A stretch of 64,000 bases of DNA from Anatilimnocola aggregata (GTDB lineage: Bacteria; Planctomycetota; Planctomycetia; Pirellulales; Pirellulaceae), in contig NZ_CP036274.1 of the NCBI RefSeq assembly GCF_007747655.1, forward strand, positions 1 through 64,000, in the 5' to 3' direction. The translations under genes were made by a program, and so were the position numbers. Below the pieces are notes generated by a model. That model made no database searches and was not told the origin of the DNA. It saw nothing but the letters and a program-made list of their open reading frames with translations. Numbering within the stretch: the stretch's first letter is position 1; each line of letters opens with the position of its first letter. This document shows, in pieces, positions 35,237 through 45,237 of the stretch.

Positions 35237-37039
35237 TCAACGGCGAGGAATAACGGGTAGGACGATATGCGAGGCGTGGTCTCGATCGTGATAGACCGTT
35301 TGTTTTGCGACAACCGAGTCTGTCTCTAGTCCAACATTGTCCGCGCCGGTATTGAGGTTGCGTAAGTAATACGGAAAGAAGCTGCTGGAGATTTCGATGC
35401 GGAGGCGGTGCCCCTTCGCAAAGGCATTTCCGGTCGCCCGCCAAAACTCGATCGTATATGGGTAGATAGTGTTCGGCTCAATGGTGCTAAGTCGGCTGGG
35501 GTTGTAAGCACCTTCGTTCTCGGGGTCGCGATGACGAGCACGCATCACACCTTCACAAAGGAACGCTGCTGTACCGTCTGGGTGAACGTCGATCAGGCGA
35601 ATCATCCAGTCGGTATCGCGGGCACTGGTGGCCGCGAATAACTTCGCGGTGATCGGGCCAACGAGTTCCACTTCTTCTTCCAAGACGGGAGTCGTGTAAA
35701 TCAGCACGTCAGATCGCGTCTCGGCCCGTCGCACGTCGCGCGGGCCGGCGATATGCCCATTGACGAAGTGCGGCGACGGCATCGGGTCGGTCGGATCATA
35801 GGTGTAACCATCCGGTGGTTCGTCGGCCGGTGCGTTGATGCTCAGAGTCCCATCGCCGCCAGAGCCATTCGCCTTGCCGGCGCTGTGCAAAAAGTACTTC
35901 GTCCACTGCGTTTCGGGGAGCGGCCAATCGCTCGCGGTGCGCCATTCGTTTCGCCCCATAATGAAGACGTGGACCGGCGGATCTTTAAGCACACCGTTGT
36001 CAATCTGCTTCAGATGATAGTCAAACCAGCGACACACATAGCCATCCCAGTCGATGACCGAACTGGCTCCGAAGTCGGCATAATCCACTTTGGGACTGAG
36101 ATTGATCTGGTGATTCCAGGGACCGATGACCATGCGTGCCTGCCGTGCTTCGGGCGTGCCCCCGTGCTGTTTCATCGCCAGGTAGTTAGAGGGCGTGCCG
36201 GAGAAGTTGGCATCAAACCATCCCGAAATGCCCAGTGATGGGACTTGGACGCGGGCTGATTGCTCAGGGGTCTGATAGGCGATCGCCCGCCAGTAGTCGC
36301 CATCAGCCGTGTTCTGTCTGATCCAGGTTTCAAACCACTTTGCGTGACCAACTCCCCGATGCTTTGCCAGGTCGATGTATGGTAGGCGGCGGTAATCGAC
36401 GTCGCGAGTTTCGGCAAAGCCACCATAGGCACCTTTGCCAACAACGTTCATCGTGCGATTCGCCATCAGAGCCGCCCAATCCATGGCCCAGCCCACGAGA
36501 ACACCATTTTGATACGGGCCATTGAAAAACTGATCCGGAGGCGCGACTTCGGGAACAATACACTTCAACGACGGCGGTGCCTGCGTGGCTGTCCACCATT
36601 GCGTCCAGCCCAAATAGGACTGCCCGTAAGTCCCCACTCGGCCATTGCACCAAGGTTGTTTCGCGACCCATTCAACCAAGTCGTAGCCGTCGGATTTGTG
36701 CAGCGGCGAAAAGGGATCCCACTCGCCTTCGGAACCAAAGCGACCACGCACGTCCGAGTTGATTACCACATAACCGCGTTGAGCGAACCATCGTGCTCGC
36801 ACCGCCATCGTCCCTTTGCCGTAAGGCGTCTGGCAAAGGATCGCAGGAAAACGCCCGTCGCCTGCGGGCCTATAGATGTCGAGCGCAATCGACATACCAT
36901 CGCGCATCGAGACCTTCTGGTTGTGTAACTCCACGACCTTGTGATCCGCGGCAGAGATCCGCCCGGGATTAGGTGCCTGAGCCAACAAGCTCGCGGGCGA
37001 GAAGGTGATGAGGGTCAGCACGAACAAGAAATACTTCAT
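35237..37039 (-). CDS. CocE/NonD-family (X-Pro dipeptidyl-peptidase-like) hydrolase
   Basis: This 600-residue exported serine hydrolase has a signal peptide (MKYFLFVLTLITFSPASLLA) and an alpha/beta-hydrolase domain with nucleophile Ser141 in GTYGQSYLGW and DVRGRFGSEGEW just before it. The C-terminal beta-jelly-roll domain (ELVGPITAKLFAATSARDTD; RIEISSSFFPYY) is the X-Pro dipeptidyl-peptidase C-terminal type. Family members cleave acyl esters, including cocaine esterase and glutaryl acylase relatives. ATG 37039 is chosen because the signal peptide begins there. The substrate is unknown. Confidence 0.87.
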   Translation of the reverse strand: MKYFLFVLTLITFSPASLLAQAPNPGRISAADHKVVELHNQKVSMRDGMSIALDIYRPAGDGRFPAILCQTPYGKGTMAVRARWFAQRGYVVINSDVRGRFGSEGEWDPFSPLHKSDGYDLVEWVAKQPWCNGRVGTYGQSYLGWTQWWTATQAPPSLKCIVPEVAPPDQFFNGPYQNGVLVGWAMDWAALMANRTMNVVGKGAYGGFAETRDVDYRRLPYIDLAKHRGVGHAKWFETWIRQNTADGDYWRAIAYQTPEQSARVQVPSLGISGWFDANFSGTPSNYLAMKQHGGTPEARQARMVIGPWNHQINLSPKVDYADFGASSVIDWDGYVCRWFDYHLKQIDNGVLKDPPVHVFIMGRNEWRTASDWPLPETQWTKYFLHSAGKANGSGGDGTLSINAPADEPPDGYTYDPTDPMPSPHFVNGHIAGPRDVRRAETRSDVLIYTTPVLEEEVELVGPITAKLFAATSARDTDWMIRLIDVHPDGTAAFLCEGVMRARHRDPENEGAYNPSRLSTIEPNTIYPYTIEFWRATGNAFAKGHRLRIEISSSFFPYYLRNLNTGADNVGLETDSVVAKQTVYHDRDHASHIVLPVIPRR

Positions 37040-37219
37040 CACGTTGGACCCGACTGATTGGCTTGGACTGCTGGATGGCACGAAGTTGACGATCACAAAG
37101 TTGACGATTGTTGCTGGGGATTTGCTAATGCGCTCGCCACGCTGTTGACGAGTGCAACTGCCGCTTCTCTTTCACCAGACGGGCTGTGAGGGGGCTGGAC
37201 TCAATGGCCGTTTTCAGAT

Positions 37220-38710
37220 TCACGGCTTCTCCGTTCCCGTTGGTGTGCCGTCCAGTGCCAACAATTGCTTGATTGCCGTCACCCCCGTATTCACCATCCG
37301 TTCGCCTGCGTCACCGGAGACGAAGCTGCACCGGTTCACGTCCGCCCCATAGCCGCCCTCTTTGACGGCTTGGACCGTCGGCACATAAATAAGAAAAGGC
37401 GAGCCAGCACCACAATAGGCATAACCAAGGAGAAACGTGCTGGCGAGTGGAGATTTTGCAGTCAGATCGAGTTGGTGCTGAATGAAGGGTTCCCCGGGAA
37501 TGGTCACCAGCGCCAGATCGTCGTTGATCACCGCGGTCATGACACACGCCTCCGTAACCTTGTCACCGTTCCGGTGTGGCAGCTTCACCAGGTTCTCTTT
37601 CACCTTGATAGACGAACTCCTCGCGTCTTGCCGTGATTTCATGGTTCTTGCGACTCGCAGGGCACCCTTCCCGAGGGAGATTCCGGCTTGCCGCATCAAA
37701 TTGAAACCATGTTCGCCATGCAGACGCATGTCGTAAGGATCCAGATCGCCTGCCGCCCCCTGAAGAAACATGGCCATGCAATCGCTGCCCAGTTTCTGCT
37801 CCACATAGTCAACCATGGCGCCGGGAAAATCCCGAGAAAGAACCCCTGACCCCATCAGCCCAACGGGATGACAGGCGTAGTGGACCAGGAACGCCCGTGG
37901 GTTGCCCGAGCGATCGTTGACCTGCATGACCCCCACCGTCGGGTCAATTGGTTTGGTCGGTAGTCGCTTCGGGTTATCCCACATATCGGTGACTTTTCCA
38001 TCCGCGCCGACAAGTCGCCGGTTGTGCGCCATATACGCGCTCTCAAAAGGCCCGCGCCCGGCCACAACCTGCGCCGGAAAGAGATTTGTGCTGGCCTCAC
38101 CGATCGCGGCGACGATCTTCGCCTCTGTCGCGGCATACCATGGATCCTCCGACAAACCTGGCCAATCCACGGTCACTCCGGGGTCGTCCTGGACATAGTC
38201 CCAACCCCAAGATCGTACGGCGCCGGTCGGGCACAGTCCCCTGGGTATCATCGACGTGTGTGTATGCGAGGAGCTGAGGATCACATGGTCAACCTTCCAC
38301 TTTGCCTTGGCCTCTGTAATCACTTTCTTTGAAGAAAAGAGAATCAGATCCAGGGAGACGATCGCCAAGGAAGTCTCGGCGTTCTTGAGCACCAGCACCC
38401 GCGCGAAGATGGGATCATGGATGTTGGCGGGGGGCGTCTTCTTTCCACCGGCAACCGCCGGTGGATCCGGCAAGCGCCAAGACTCACCTTTAGCAGATAT
38501 GAACGCCTCGTCCGGAGTAATATCCACTTTGGCAATGCCTGCCGAAAGCGAACCTGCATGATCTGCGCTGCAAACACTGCCTCCCATTCCAACAGTCATA
38601 AAAATGACAGAAATGACTGCGAGGAAATTGTTGTCGCGACCGCCGCAACGGAAAGTGTTGGAACGCGGACGGGCGTCGGGGAGTGAGGGAGTCTGGGGGG
38701 AGCATGTCAT
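37220..38710 (-). CDS. Neutral/alkaline ceramidase-family protein
   Basis: The 496-residue product contains GIAKVDITPDEAFISAKGES, SSSHTHTSMIPRG and HYACHPVGLMG. Long stretches match the copy at 29413-30765, for example FESAYMAHNRRLV and SRDFPG.MVDYVE..LG.DC. The hydrophobic signal segment begins about residue 29, so translation from ATG 38710 gives an unusually long n-region; a later start may be used. It directly follows an SGNH hydrolase gene, and the same pairing is seen in decayed form at 30.8 kb. The two pairs are products of duplication. Confidence 0.83.
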   Translation of the reverse strand: MTCSPQTPSLPDARPRSNTFRCGGRDNNFLAVISVIFMTVGMGGSVCSADHAGSLSAGIAKVDITPDEAFISAKGESWRLPDPPAVAGGKKTPPANIHDPIFARVLVLKNAETSLAIVSLDLILFSSKKVITEAKAKWKVDHVILSSSHTHTSMIPRGLCPTGAVRSWGWDYVQDDPGVTVDWPGLSEDPWYAATEAKIVAAIGEASTNLFPAQVVAGRGPFESAYMAHNRRLVGADGKVTDMWDNPKRLPTKPIDPTVGVMQVNDRSGNPRAFLVHYACHPVGLMGSGVLSRDFPGAMVDYVEQKLGSDCMAMFLQGAAGDLDPYDMRLHGEHGFNLMRQAGISLGKGALRVARTMKSRQDARSSSIKVKENLVKLPHRNGDKVTEACVMTAVINDDLALVTIPGEPFIQHQLDLTAKSPLASTFLLGYAYCGAGSPFLIYVPTVQAVKEGGYGADVNRCSFVSGDAGERMVNTGVTAIKQLLALDGTPTGTEKP

Positions 38711-38747
38711 ATATATGTGGAATCTTATTCAGATAGGAAGTTCGCAT

Positions 38748-39443
38748 TTACTTCGCTGCGGGCGCAACAGGCAACAAGGGCGTGATGGCTTGCGCGACCT
38801 GTTTGGACTGAATCGCGGTTCCTTCCGCCGTGTAATGCACGCCGCCACCGTCCCATAGCTTCGTCGGATGCTTGGCTACTAGCGTGTAAAGGTCATCCAC
38901 GACGATGCCTGCTTCGGCGATGGGCTCGGCGGCGACTCGGTTCTTTTCGATGACATCCGTGTCTGGTGCGTCGTCCTTTTTCTGGCAGGGCGTGGTCGTG
39001 GCCCAGATGAGTTTGGCGTTGGGTGCATGACGCTTAAGCGTGGCGATCACCACGGGCAAGCCGGTTCGCAAATCTCCGGCGCTTCCGTGCAGTCCGAAAT
39101 TGAAGTGGATGACGGAGTAAGCATTCTGCCGCAGCACGAGTTTTATCTCGTCGAGCAAAGCAGGATCGTCCGCGGCCTTGGAGGAGCCGAGGACGGAGAC
39201 GTATGCCTTGTCCTTGAGTGCCGTGCCGACTTCGGCCGCGTAACGAACGGTAATCGAATCGCCGATGAGCAGCACCAGCGGCAGGTCGGGGCCGTTGGCC
39301 GTCTTGGTCTTGAGCGAGATCGTCGTCCAGTTCTGCGACTCGCGCGGCTTCTTATAGTTGTACGGATCTTCGGCCCAAGCATGGGTCATGGCCGTGGCGG
39401 TAAACAACAGGGTTGCAGTGATGTTGAGCGATTTGTGGTTCAT
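38748..39443 (-). CDS. Exported SGNH hydrolase
   Basis: The 231-residue protein has a 24-residue signal peptide, the nucleophile block LVLLIGDSITVRYA with Ser63, a middle block IHFNFGLHG and the C-terminal WDGGGVHYTAEGT with the catalytic His. It is probably an esterase acting on acylated glycans in the periplasm or outside. It lies between the sialidase gene and a ceramidase-family gene on the same strand with short gaps, so it belongs to one transcription unit. A frameshifted partial copy persists at 30820-30990. Confidence 0.85.
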   Translation of the reverse strand: MNHKSLNITATLLFTATAMTHAWAEDPYNYKKPRESQNWTTISLKTKTANGPDLPLVLLIGDSITVRYAAEVGTALKDKAYVSVLGSSKAADDPALLDEIKLVLRQNAYSVIHFNFGLHGSAGDLRTGLPVVIATLKRHAPNAKLIWATTTPCQKKDDAPDTDVIEKNRVAAEPIAEAGIVVDDLYTLVAKHPTKLWDGGGVHYTAEGTAIQSKQVAQAITPLLPVAPAAK

Positions 39444-39471
39444 TGGTTGAGTTGCCTTGGAGTGACGTAAG

Positions 39472-40650
39472 TTATCGTTGGCCGGTGGCCTTGTTGATCA
39501 GTTGGCGTAGCTTCGTGGCAGGTCCTGGTTTGCCAGCAATGATGTCGGCTTCGTTGGTGGTAGCCAACAGGATTTCTCGATCTGATGAGCGGCCTCGATC
39601 ATAGATAAAGTAAAGCTTGCCTTCAGAAGTCTCGACGGCGTCGGGATACGACACCTGGCTGCGATCGTCGAGCAGCATGCGGTGCGGCCAGGTTTTGCCT
39701 TCGTCGTCCGAGAGCATGGCCGTCAAATGACTGCGTTGGGCGAGCAACGATCCTTCTCGCAAGAAACCAACGTGGTTGATCATGAGGATGCGCCCGGAGC
39801 GCAGACGGCGGATGTGAAAGCGCGAGCCAGGTCCGTTGATAGCGGAGCGAACAGGCGGACTCCAGGTGCCTCCGCCGTCCTTCGAGGTAGTCTCCGCAAT
39901 GCCGTCCTTGATGCGCATCGGCATCCACAGGGTGCTATCGTTGCGCTCGATGATCATGTGTTCCATGCCGCCGCCACTGGCATTGCCAATCCACTCGGCA
40001 TTGCGGCCTGGAGCACCACCGATCCATGTGAAGCTCTTGCCTTCGTCGCGCGACCGCACGATTCCAGCACCGTGGGCTCGATCGTTCCAGTGAGCCACGG
40101 GCAGCAACCATGTGCCATCTCGCAGCACGGTCGGCTTGTTCAGCATGATGCCGTCAGCGATTCGCACCGGTGTTGTCCATGACGAATCGGCACGCCCAGG
40201 ATGTTCGCAGATCGTGAACCACACACCCCAGCGACCATCGTGCAACTGCTTTGGCGCGTTGTTCTGACAGTAAAACAGCATCAAACGCCCATCTGGCGTG
40301 GTCCAGAAACAGGGATCAAAGGTACGCACGGTGTTGGGAGGATCGATCGCCAACACCGGCTCAGTCCATGTGGCACCGTCATCACCACTCGTGACCACGA
40401 CGACGTAGTTCTCTTTCGACTCCTCGCGTCCACCCGAATACCAAGCCGCCCACAGCCGACCTGACTTGGCATCACGCTCAATGGTCGGCACACCTTGGTA
40501 AAGCCGAGCCGCCGATTGATACTCGGGACCTGGTTGGGTGTTGAGCGCTGTTACGGCGAGAGCTTCGTCTTTGATGGCTTCGTCAGCTTTTGCCGTGATC
40601 GATATCAGAAGCAACAGGGTGGCAGTGAGCGTTCGGCTGGGTGCAGTCAT
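39472..40650 (-). CDS. Sialidase-like six-bladed propeller protein
   Basis: From ATG 40650 the 392-residue product has a signal peptide (TLTATLLLLISITAKADEA) and repeated Asp boxes: SGDDGATW, SRDEGKSF, SKDGGGTW and SDDEGKTW. These mark the sialidase/BNR beta-propeller fold (often annotated exo-alpha-sialidase). An Arg-rich motif RLYQGVPTIERD near the N-terminus fits the sialidase-like layout. True sialidase activity cannot be claimed, since many planctomycete members act on other glycans or are untested. It is followed by the SGNH hydrolase gene after 28 bp. Confidence 0.83.
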   Translation of the reverse strand: MTAPSRTLTATLLLLISITAKADEAIKDEALAVTALNTQPGPEYQSAARLYQGVPTIERDAKSGRLWAAWYSGGREESKENYVVVVTSGDDGATWTEPVLAIDPPNTVRTFDPCFWTTPDGRLMLFYCQNNAPKQLHDGRWGVWFTICEHPGRADSSWTTPVRIADGIMLNKPTVLRDGTWLLPVAHWNDRAHGAGIVRSRDEGKSFTWIGGAPGRNAEWIGNASGGGMEHMIIERNDSTLWMPMRIKDGIAETTSKDGGGTWSPPVRSAINGPGSRFHIRRLRSGRILMINHVGFLREGSLLAQRSHLTAMLSDDEGKTWPHRMLLDDRSQVSYPDAVETSEGKLYFIYDRGRSSDREILLATTNEADIIAGKPGPATKLRQLINKATGQR

Positions 40651-40667
40651 GTCTGGGCTTCTCAGTT

Positions 40668-41552
40668 TTAGGATCGCAAGTAGTTCAAGCTTCGGCGAAT
40701 GCTCGCCAGGGGATCGCGCGAGAGGTCCTGCTCGACGTGGCAATACTGAACACCCGCCTCCTTCGCCGCCTCGATGATCGGGTTCACGGGAATGATGCCA
40801 TCACCCAACGATGCGAACGCCTCGACGGGCAGGCTCCACCAGCCATCGATTTTCTCAGGCAACTTTACACCGCCCGTGAGATCTTTGAGATGCACCTGCG
40901 TCACGCGACCTTTCAGTGAGCGGATCAGTTTTGCCGGATCGCGTTTGCCGAGCTGAACCCAGAACGCATCGACCTCGAACAGCATGTCGGCGCTGAACTC
41001 TTCCATCAAAACGTCGTAGCCCGCCTTTCCCCCTTCCATGGGATCGAACTCGAAGGTGTGATTGTGATACGCAAGCTGGATGCCCGCCGCCTTTGCTTGA
41101 GCGGCAGCGCGGTTGCACTTTTCGGCAGCGCGCTTGTAGCCATCCAGGTTCGGCCGGTCCCTGAGTTCGATCGTGGGGATCACCAAATGCTTAATCTTCG
41201 CCGCCTGCGCTTCTTCGAGCACTTCGGCAAAGGGAGGCACGGTCTTGTCTTCGGGATGAAAGACCGAGTTCCAAGTGATATGCGTGGAATGCACATCAAG
41301 ACCAATGTCCCTCGCGACCTCAATGGGCTTTCTGAAGTTGGGGAACTCATAGGACTCGACCTGCTTGTAGCCCATTTCCTTCACGGCCTTGATCGTGCCA
41401 ACCACGTCGTCTTTCAACTGATGACGCAAGGTGTAAAGCTGCAAGCCGATCGTGTCGAGATACGCATTGTTGATCTGTTGCGCAAGTAGGAACTGAAATG
41501 GCGCGGCGAACAAAGACGCAGCGATGGTTTGGATGAAATTGCGCCGGTTCAT
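40668..41552 (-). CDS. Sugar phosphate isomerase/epimerase-like TIM barrel
   Basis: The 294-residue protein begins with a Tat-like leader (MNRRNFIQTIAASLFAAPFQ) and then the xylose-isomerase-like TIM barrel: IGLQLYTLRHQLKDDVVGTI, LAYHNHTFEF, DMLFEVDAFWVQLGKRDPAK and VQVHLKDL-like metal-site motifs (QVHLKDLTGG). Family members isomerise or epimerise sugars or inositols. An exported version is common in Planctomycetes. The start is 8 bp after the DUF4838 gene stop, so both are almost certainly on one mRNA. Confidence 0.87.
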   Translation of the reverse strand: MNRRNFIQTIAASLFAAPFQFLLAQQINNAYLDTIGLQLYTLRHQLKDDVVGTIKAVKEMGYKQVESYEFPNFRKPIEVARDIGLDVHSTHITWNSVFHPEDKTVPPFAEVLEEAQAAKIKHLVIPTIELRDRPNLDGYKRAAEKCNRAAAQAKAAGIQLAYHNHTFEFDPMEGGKAGYDVLMEEFSADMLFEVDAFWVQLGKRDPAKLIRSLKGRVTQVHLKDLTGGVKLPEKIDGWWSLPVEAFASLGDGIIPVNPIIEAAKEAGVQYCHVEQDLSRDPLASIRRSLNYLRS

Positions 41553-41559
41553 GGTAGGG

Positions 41560-44500
41560 TTACTTTGATCCATTGGAGGAAAGTGTTTCAATCACATGCA
41601 CCGGACGCCAGATGCCACCAGCTCCGGCCCGATTGTGCACGCGCACATGCAGCACGTTGGGCGATTTGGCCTGCAGTTGATTGGCCGGTACCTCGACGAT
41701 GAACGGCTCATCATACAAGGCGGTGTAGGCTTTCTTCTCCGACTTCTCGGAGTGCTCGCCGATGAGCTTGCCATTGAGATAGACCCAGGCCTGCTCATCG
41801 ACACCCGCGAACATGAGCTGCAACGTTTTACCTTGCGAAGCGGCGGGCATGTTGAAGGTGACTCGATACCAGCCGTCGCCCAGGAGTTTGCCAATCGCCT
41901 CCGTCTCCTCCCAGAAGGTGGGCACCTGGATGGGAAGCCAATCGGACTCCAAATTGTTCGCTGGCTTGAACCATTCGTCCTTCGTTCCCACTTCTGTCGG
42001 ATCGGCGCGAAACTTCCAACCGTTCAAGGCAAGCGTCGGGCCCTTGGCGATCTGTTCTTTCCATTCGGCGGGCGTTTCAAATGTCTCCCGGTAGATCTTC
42101 TCGCGTTCGGCCTTAAGCGGATGGTTGGCTGTCGCTGTACCGTCGCTGTTGAAGGAAAGCTCGCCATTGCTGCGAGGATCTTCGATGCCAGCCGCTCCTG
42201 GAATCAACGACCAAGCACTGGTTCCAGCTGGACTGACGCGCTGGAAGTTGACGAACCAGTTCTGGTCCGACTTCACGGCTGCCGGCGGTATAGAACGCAG
42301 GGGGATGGTCATCATCACCGTCAGCCGATTGGCTTTAGCATCATGCATGGCAGCATGAGTCCATTCCGCTTTCCACAAAGGATCGAACTTGTCGTAGCCG
42401 AGGTTCATCAAGTCCTCGATCAATCCGCGGGCTGCCTGAGTGCGCGAGGCCTGTTTGAGTCCAGCACTGAACTTGAAGGTTACTCGCGAGCCTGATGCTG
42501 GCATCAGATAAGCTTCGACACGTTCTTTCTCGATCGCTTCTGCCGTTGCATCCGGTGGCACTTCGCAGTCAAAGCGGAGATAGAGACGAGTGTCGTCATA
42601 CATCGCGCGGACATTTGTGGTTGTCGAGGATGAAGCGAGTAACTGAGGCGGGATCTTGTCCCACTGAGGAGCGTCCAACGTCAAGGTGTCTTTCGTTAGG
42701 CCCGCAATCATGCGCTTCGCATTGGGCAGAGGAGCGTTGCGTTTGGCGGCGGTGTCCCAGTTGAGAAACGAGCTCTTGTAAGGCTCCTGGTAGCCGTCGT
42801 GCTTAAGCTTCAGCGTATCAGCGCTATGACCGGAAGGCGGGAAAAGCGTGAAGGGCCAGCCCTTGAGCCCATTCCCCTTGGCAAAGAGTTGATCGACAGC
42901 GCTGCGTCGGGCATCGATCGCGCTCAGCAGTCGATCGAGCGAGGCGGCGTCGGGCGAGATTTGGTAGGCATTGTAAAGATGCACCGCGTTGACCACGCCT
43001 TTAAGGTACTCGAACTCAGCACGCACAAGCGCGAGGCGGGTCTGCGCCTTGGGACTAAGCTCGGCCTTCTCTGCCAGAGCCAATTGCTTTTCCATTCCTT
43101 GAATGAGCTCTACGGGATATAGGAAGGCGATGATCGACTCCGGACTGGAAAGGTGCTTATGTCCGCGACCATACATGTCTTTAAAGGCCCAACCATCCTC
43201 GCGCGTGGCCATGTAGCGGGCGTAGATTTCCAGGGAGTTGTAGAGCTGATCGTAGAACCCCATTATCGCAGGAGCCGCCTTGCCGAAGGCAGCGCTGACA
43301 TACTCGATGACGAGGTCCTTCGCCGTGTGTGTGCCGGGGCCATCGAACATTCGGCCCATCGTGTAATAGGTCGGGCCCTCCAGCCCATAGGCGATGCCGC
43401 CGTTGCCGTCGCGCGCGATGGAATGGACCTGGGCCGCCATGAGTCGCTTCGCGGCGTTCTCCACATACAGAGGCGTGCGCATCGGGAAGTACCGGGGCAT
43501 CATGTTCGGGCACCAGTAGTAGAGATAAGTCGAGAATCCCTGGGGCGCACCAAAGTTCCGCCAAGTGGCCAGTTCGTGATCGCGTGTGCCACTCATCGCT
43601 AGCCGCACGTTGGGAGGGAATTGGTTGAAGGTCTTGGGCAACTTCTCAGTGATCGCATAAACGACCAGGGCAACGGTGCGGTCAGGGAATGCTTTGTGAG
43701 CGCGTTCGGCGAGGTTGCGATGGAGAATCCAGACCTTCTCGCTCCAGTCGGAACCGGTGCCGTAAAGCTTGGTGCAGGCTTCGCACTCACAGCCACGAAA
43801 GCCGTCAGGCTGTCCAAGGTCCACGATTTGGAAGCCTTGCTTGAAGTGCTTTTCGAGATCTTGGTAGAGCAGTTCCTGCACTTCGGGATTGGAAATGCAG
43901 AACTGAATCTGGGCTTCACTGCCGGTCATGGTTCTCTTGCCACCGAGCAGTGCGAAACGCTCGGGATGGGCGGCGAAGTCGGCTTCGGTCGAAGGGACCG
44001 CACGGTGCCAAGTGTGCCCTCCGAAGGTGGCGTCGATCGTCGGAAAACGATTCTGCGCGAGATGATAGAAGCTGACCGTCGGGGGCCACGTGATATCGAA
44101 GTCCAGCGAGGGTGTTTTCTTCACGTCGAGATCCGGAGGCACCGCGATCCTCGATGTGGGCAGATACTCAATCGTGGGCGTGGTGAGCAGATTCACTTTG
44201 GAGACGTTGCTCAACGGGAGAAAGCCACCTTGCTCCGGGAAGAGGAAACGCGTGCCCACGTACTTCTGCAAGAAGTCCGTCACGGCCTTGGCGGAGCCGA
44301 TTCGGTTAAAGCCAGGCCCCTTGGAGGTGTTCGGACCTCTACCGGGCGCGGGCTCATCGCAGCCGGCGATGATGAGGTCGCGTCCAACGGTCTTGTGGAC
44401 AAAGCTCCAACCTTTGCACTCAACGCCATGACTGCGCGCGAAAGCGGTGGCGCCCAGATAGATGGCCGGTTTGGTCTTGTCACGGGCGGCTTCGGCCACA

Positions 44501-45237
44501 ACGGTTAACTCCGCTCCATTGGCTTTGAAAGCGGTTTGGAGCAAGCGCGCCACTTGCTGCATGTCGGCTGCGATGGCGGGCGTAGGATAGCTGTCAGGCT
44601 GCACGATTTGGTAATCGCTCCGGCCCTTGTCGGCGATCACCAGCCGCGATGAGCCGAGTTTCTCCTCGATCGCCTCATTCAACGTCCGCATCTTGTCGCC
44701 CCACACGGGAGCTATTTGCACCAGATCGGAGCTGTCGTAGCGCTCCATGATCTTCCGTGCTTCCTGCGGCTTGCCTTGCTTGAGGAGAACCGAGGCTTGA
44801 TTGATCGTGGCACTGATCGGCAGCCAACCTAAAGACTTGCCTGAATACGCAAAGGCTTTGTCATAAGCTGCGAGAGCGAGCGCCTCATTTGCCAAGAGAC
44901 CGCGATAGAGATCGCCCAACTCGTGCCAGCGTTCACCACTTTTCGGAGTGCGCTCGACGGCAAGCTTGAGATCCTTCTCAGCACTCACTCCGTCCTTGAT
45001 CGCGATGTAGGCTTTCCCACGCAGAGCAGCTGCCTCGGCGGATCTATCCGGCACATCTTTCCACGCCGCGATGTCCTCGTTCTTGAACTGCGCAATTAGT
45101 TCGCTCCACTTGCGATCCTTGGTCAGCCCACGCATCGTGGCGAGCTTAGGTTCTACCCTCGCCTCAGCATCGGGATTGCCGGCATCAGCCGTGGCAAGCA
45201 TGAGCGCGGCGAGGAAAATCGTGAGCAATGGTTTCAT
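41560..45237 (-). CDS. Large exported mosaic protein with DUF4838 glycosidase-like core
   Basis: From ATG 45237 the product has 1225 residues. In order: signal peptide; TPR repeats (to about 190); a GH20 N-terminal-like alpha/beta domain (about 210-310, AIYLGATAFARSHGV); a DUF4838 TIM-barrel-like region (about 330-620, with CECEACTKLYG and YWCPNMMPRYFP); a helical linker; a CBM9-like beta domain (about 840-1030); and a galactose-binding jelly roll of the GH2 sugar-binding type (about 1060-1220, WYRVTFNMP, QAWVYLNGKLIGEH). It is likely a polysaccharide-degrading enzyme with binding modules. It is the first gene of the cluster, after copy B of the 100-bp repeat. Confidence 0.8.
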   Translation of the reverse strand: MKPLLTIFLAALMLATADAGNPDAEARVEPKLATMRGLTKDRKWSELIAQFKNEDIAAWKDVPDRSAEAAALRGKAYIAIKDGVSAEKDLKLAVERTPKSGERWHELGDLYRGLLANEALALAAYDKAFAYSGKSLGWLPISATINQASVLLKQGKPQEARKIMERYDSSDLVQIAPVWGDKMRTLNEAIEEKLGSSRLVIADKGRSDYQIVQPDSYPTPAIAADMQQVARLLQTAFKANGAELTVVAEAARDKTKPAIYLGATAFARSHGVECKGWSFVHKTVGRDLIIAGCDEPAPGRGPNTSKGPGFNRIGSAKAVTDFLQKYVGTRFLFPEQGGFLPLSNVSKVNLLTTPTIEYLPTSRIAVPPDLDVKKTPSLDFDITWPPTVSFYHLAQNRFPTIDATFGGHTWHRAVPSTEADFAAHPERFALLGGKRTMTGSEAQIQFCISNPEVQELLYQDLEKHFKQGFQIVDLGQPDGFRGCECEACTKLYGTGSDWSEKVWILHRNLAERAHKAFPDRTVALVVYAITEKLPKTFNQFPPNVRLAMSGTRDHELATWRNFGAPQGFSTYLYYWCPNMMPRYFPMRTPLYVENAAKRLMAAQVHSIARDGNGGIAYGLEGPTYYTMGRMFDGPGTHTAKDLVIEYVSAAFGKAAPAIMGFYDQLYNSLEIYARYMATREDGWAFKDMYGRGHKHLSSPESIIAFLYPVELIQGMEKQLALAEKAELSPKAQTRLALVRAEFEYLKGVVNAVHLYNAYQISPDAASLDRLLSAIDARRSAVDQLFAKGNGLKGWPFTLFPPSGHSADTLKLKHDGYQEPYKSSFLNWDTAAKRNAPLPNAKRMIAGLTKDTLTLDAPQWDKIPPQLLASSSTTTNVRAMYDDTRLYLRFDCEVPPDATAEAIEKERVEAYLMPASGSRVTFKFSAGLKQASRTQAARGLIEDLMNLGYDKFDPLWKAEWTHAAMHDAKANRLTVMMTIPLRSIPPAAVKSDQNWFVNFQRVSPAGTSAWSLIPGAAGIEDPRSNGELSFNSDGTATANHPLKAEREKIYRETFETPAEWKEQIAKGPTLALNGWKFRADPTEVGTKDEWFKPANNLESDWLPIQVPTFWEETEAIGKLLGDGWYRVTFNMPAASQGKTLQLMFAGVDEQAWVYLNGKLIGEHSEKSEKKAYTALYDEPFIVEVPANQLQAKSPNVLHVRVHNRAGAGGIWRPVHVIETLSSNGSK

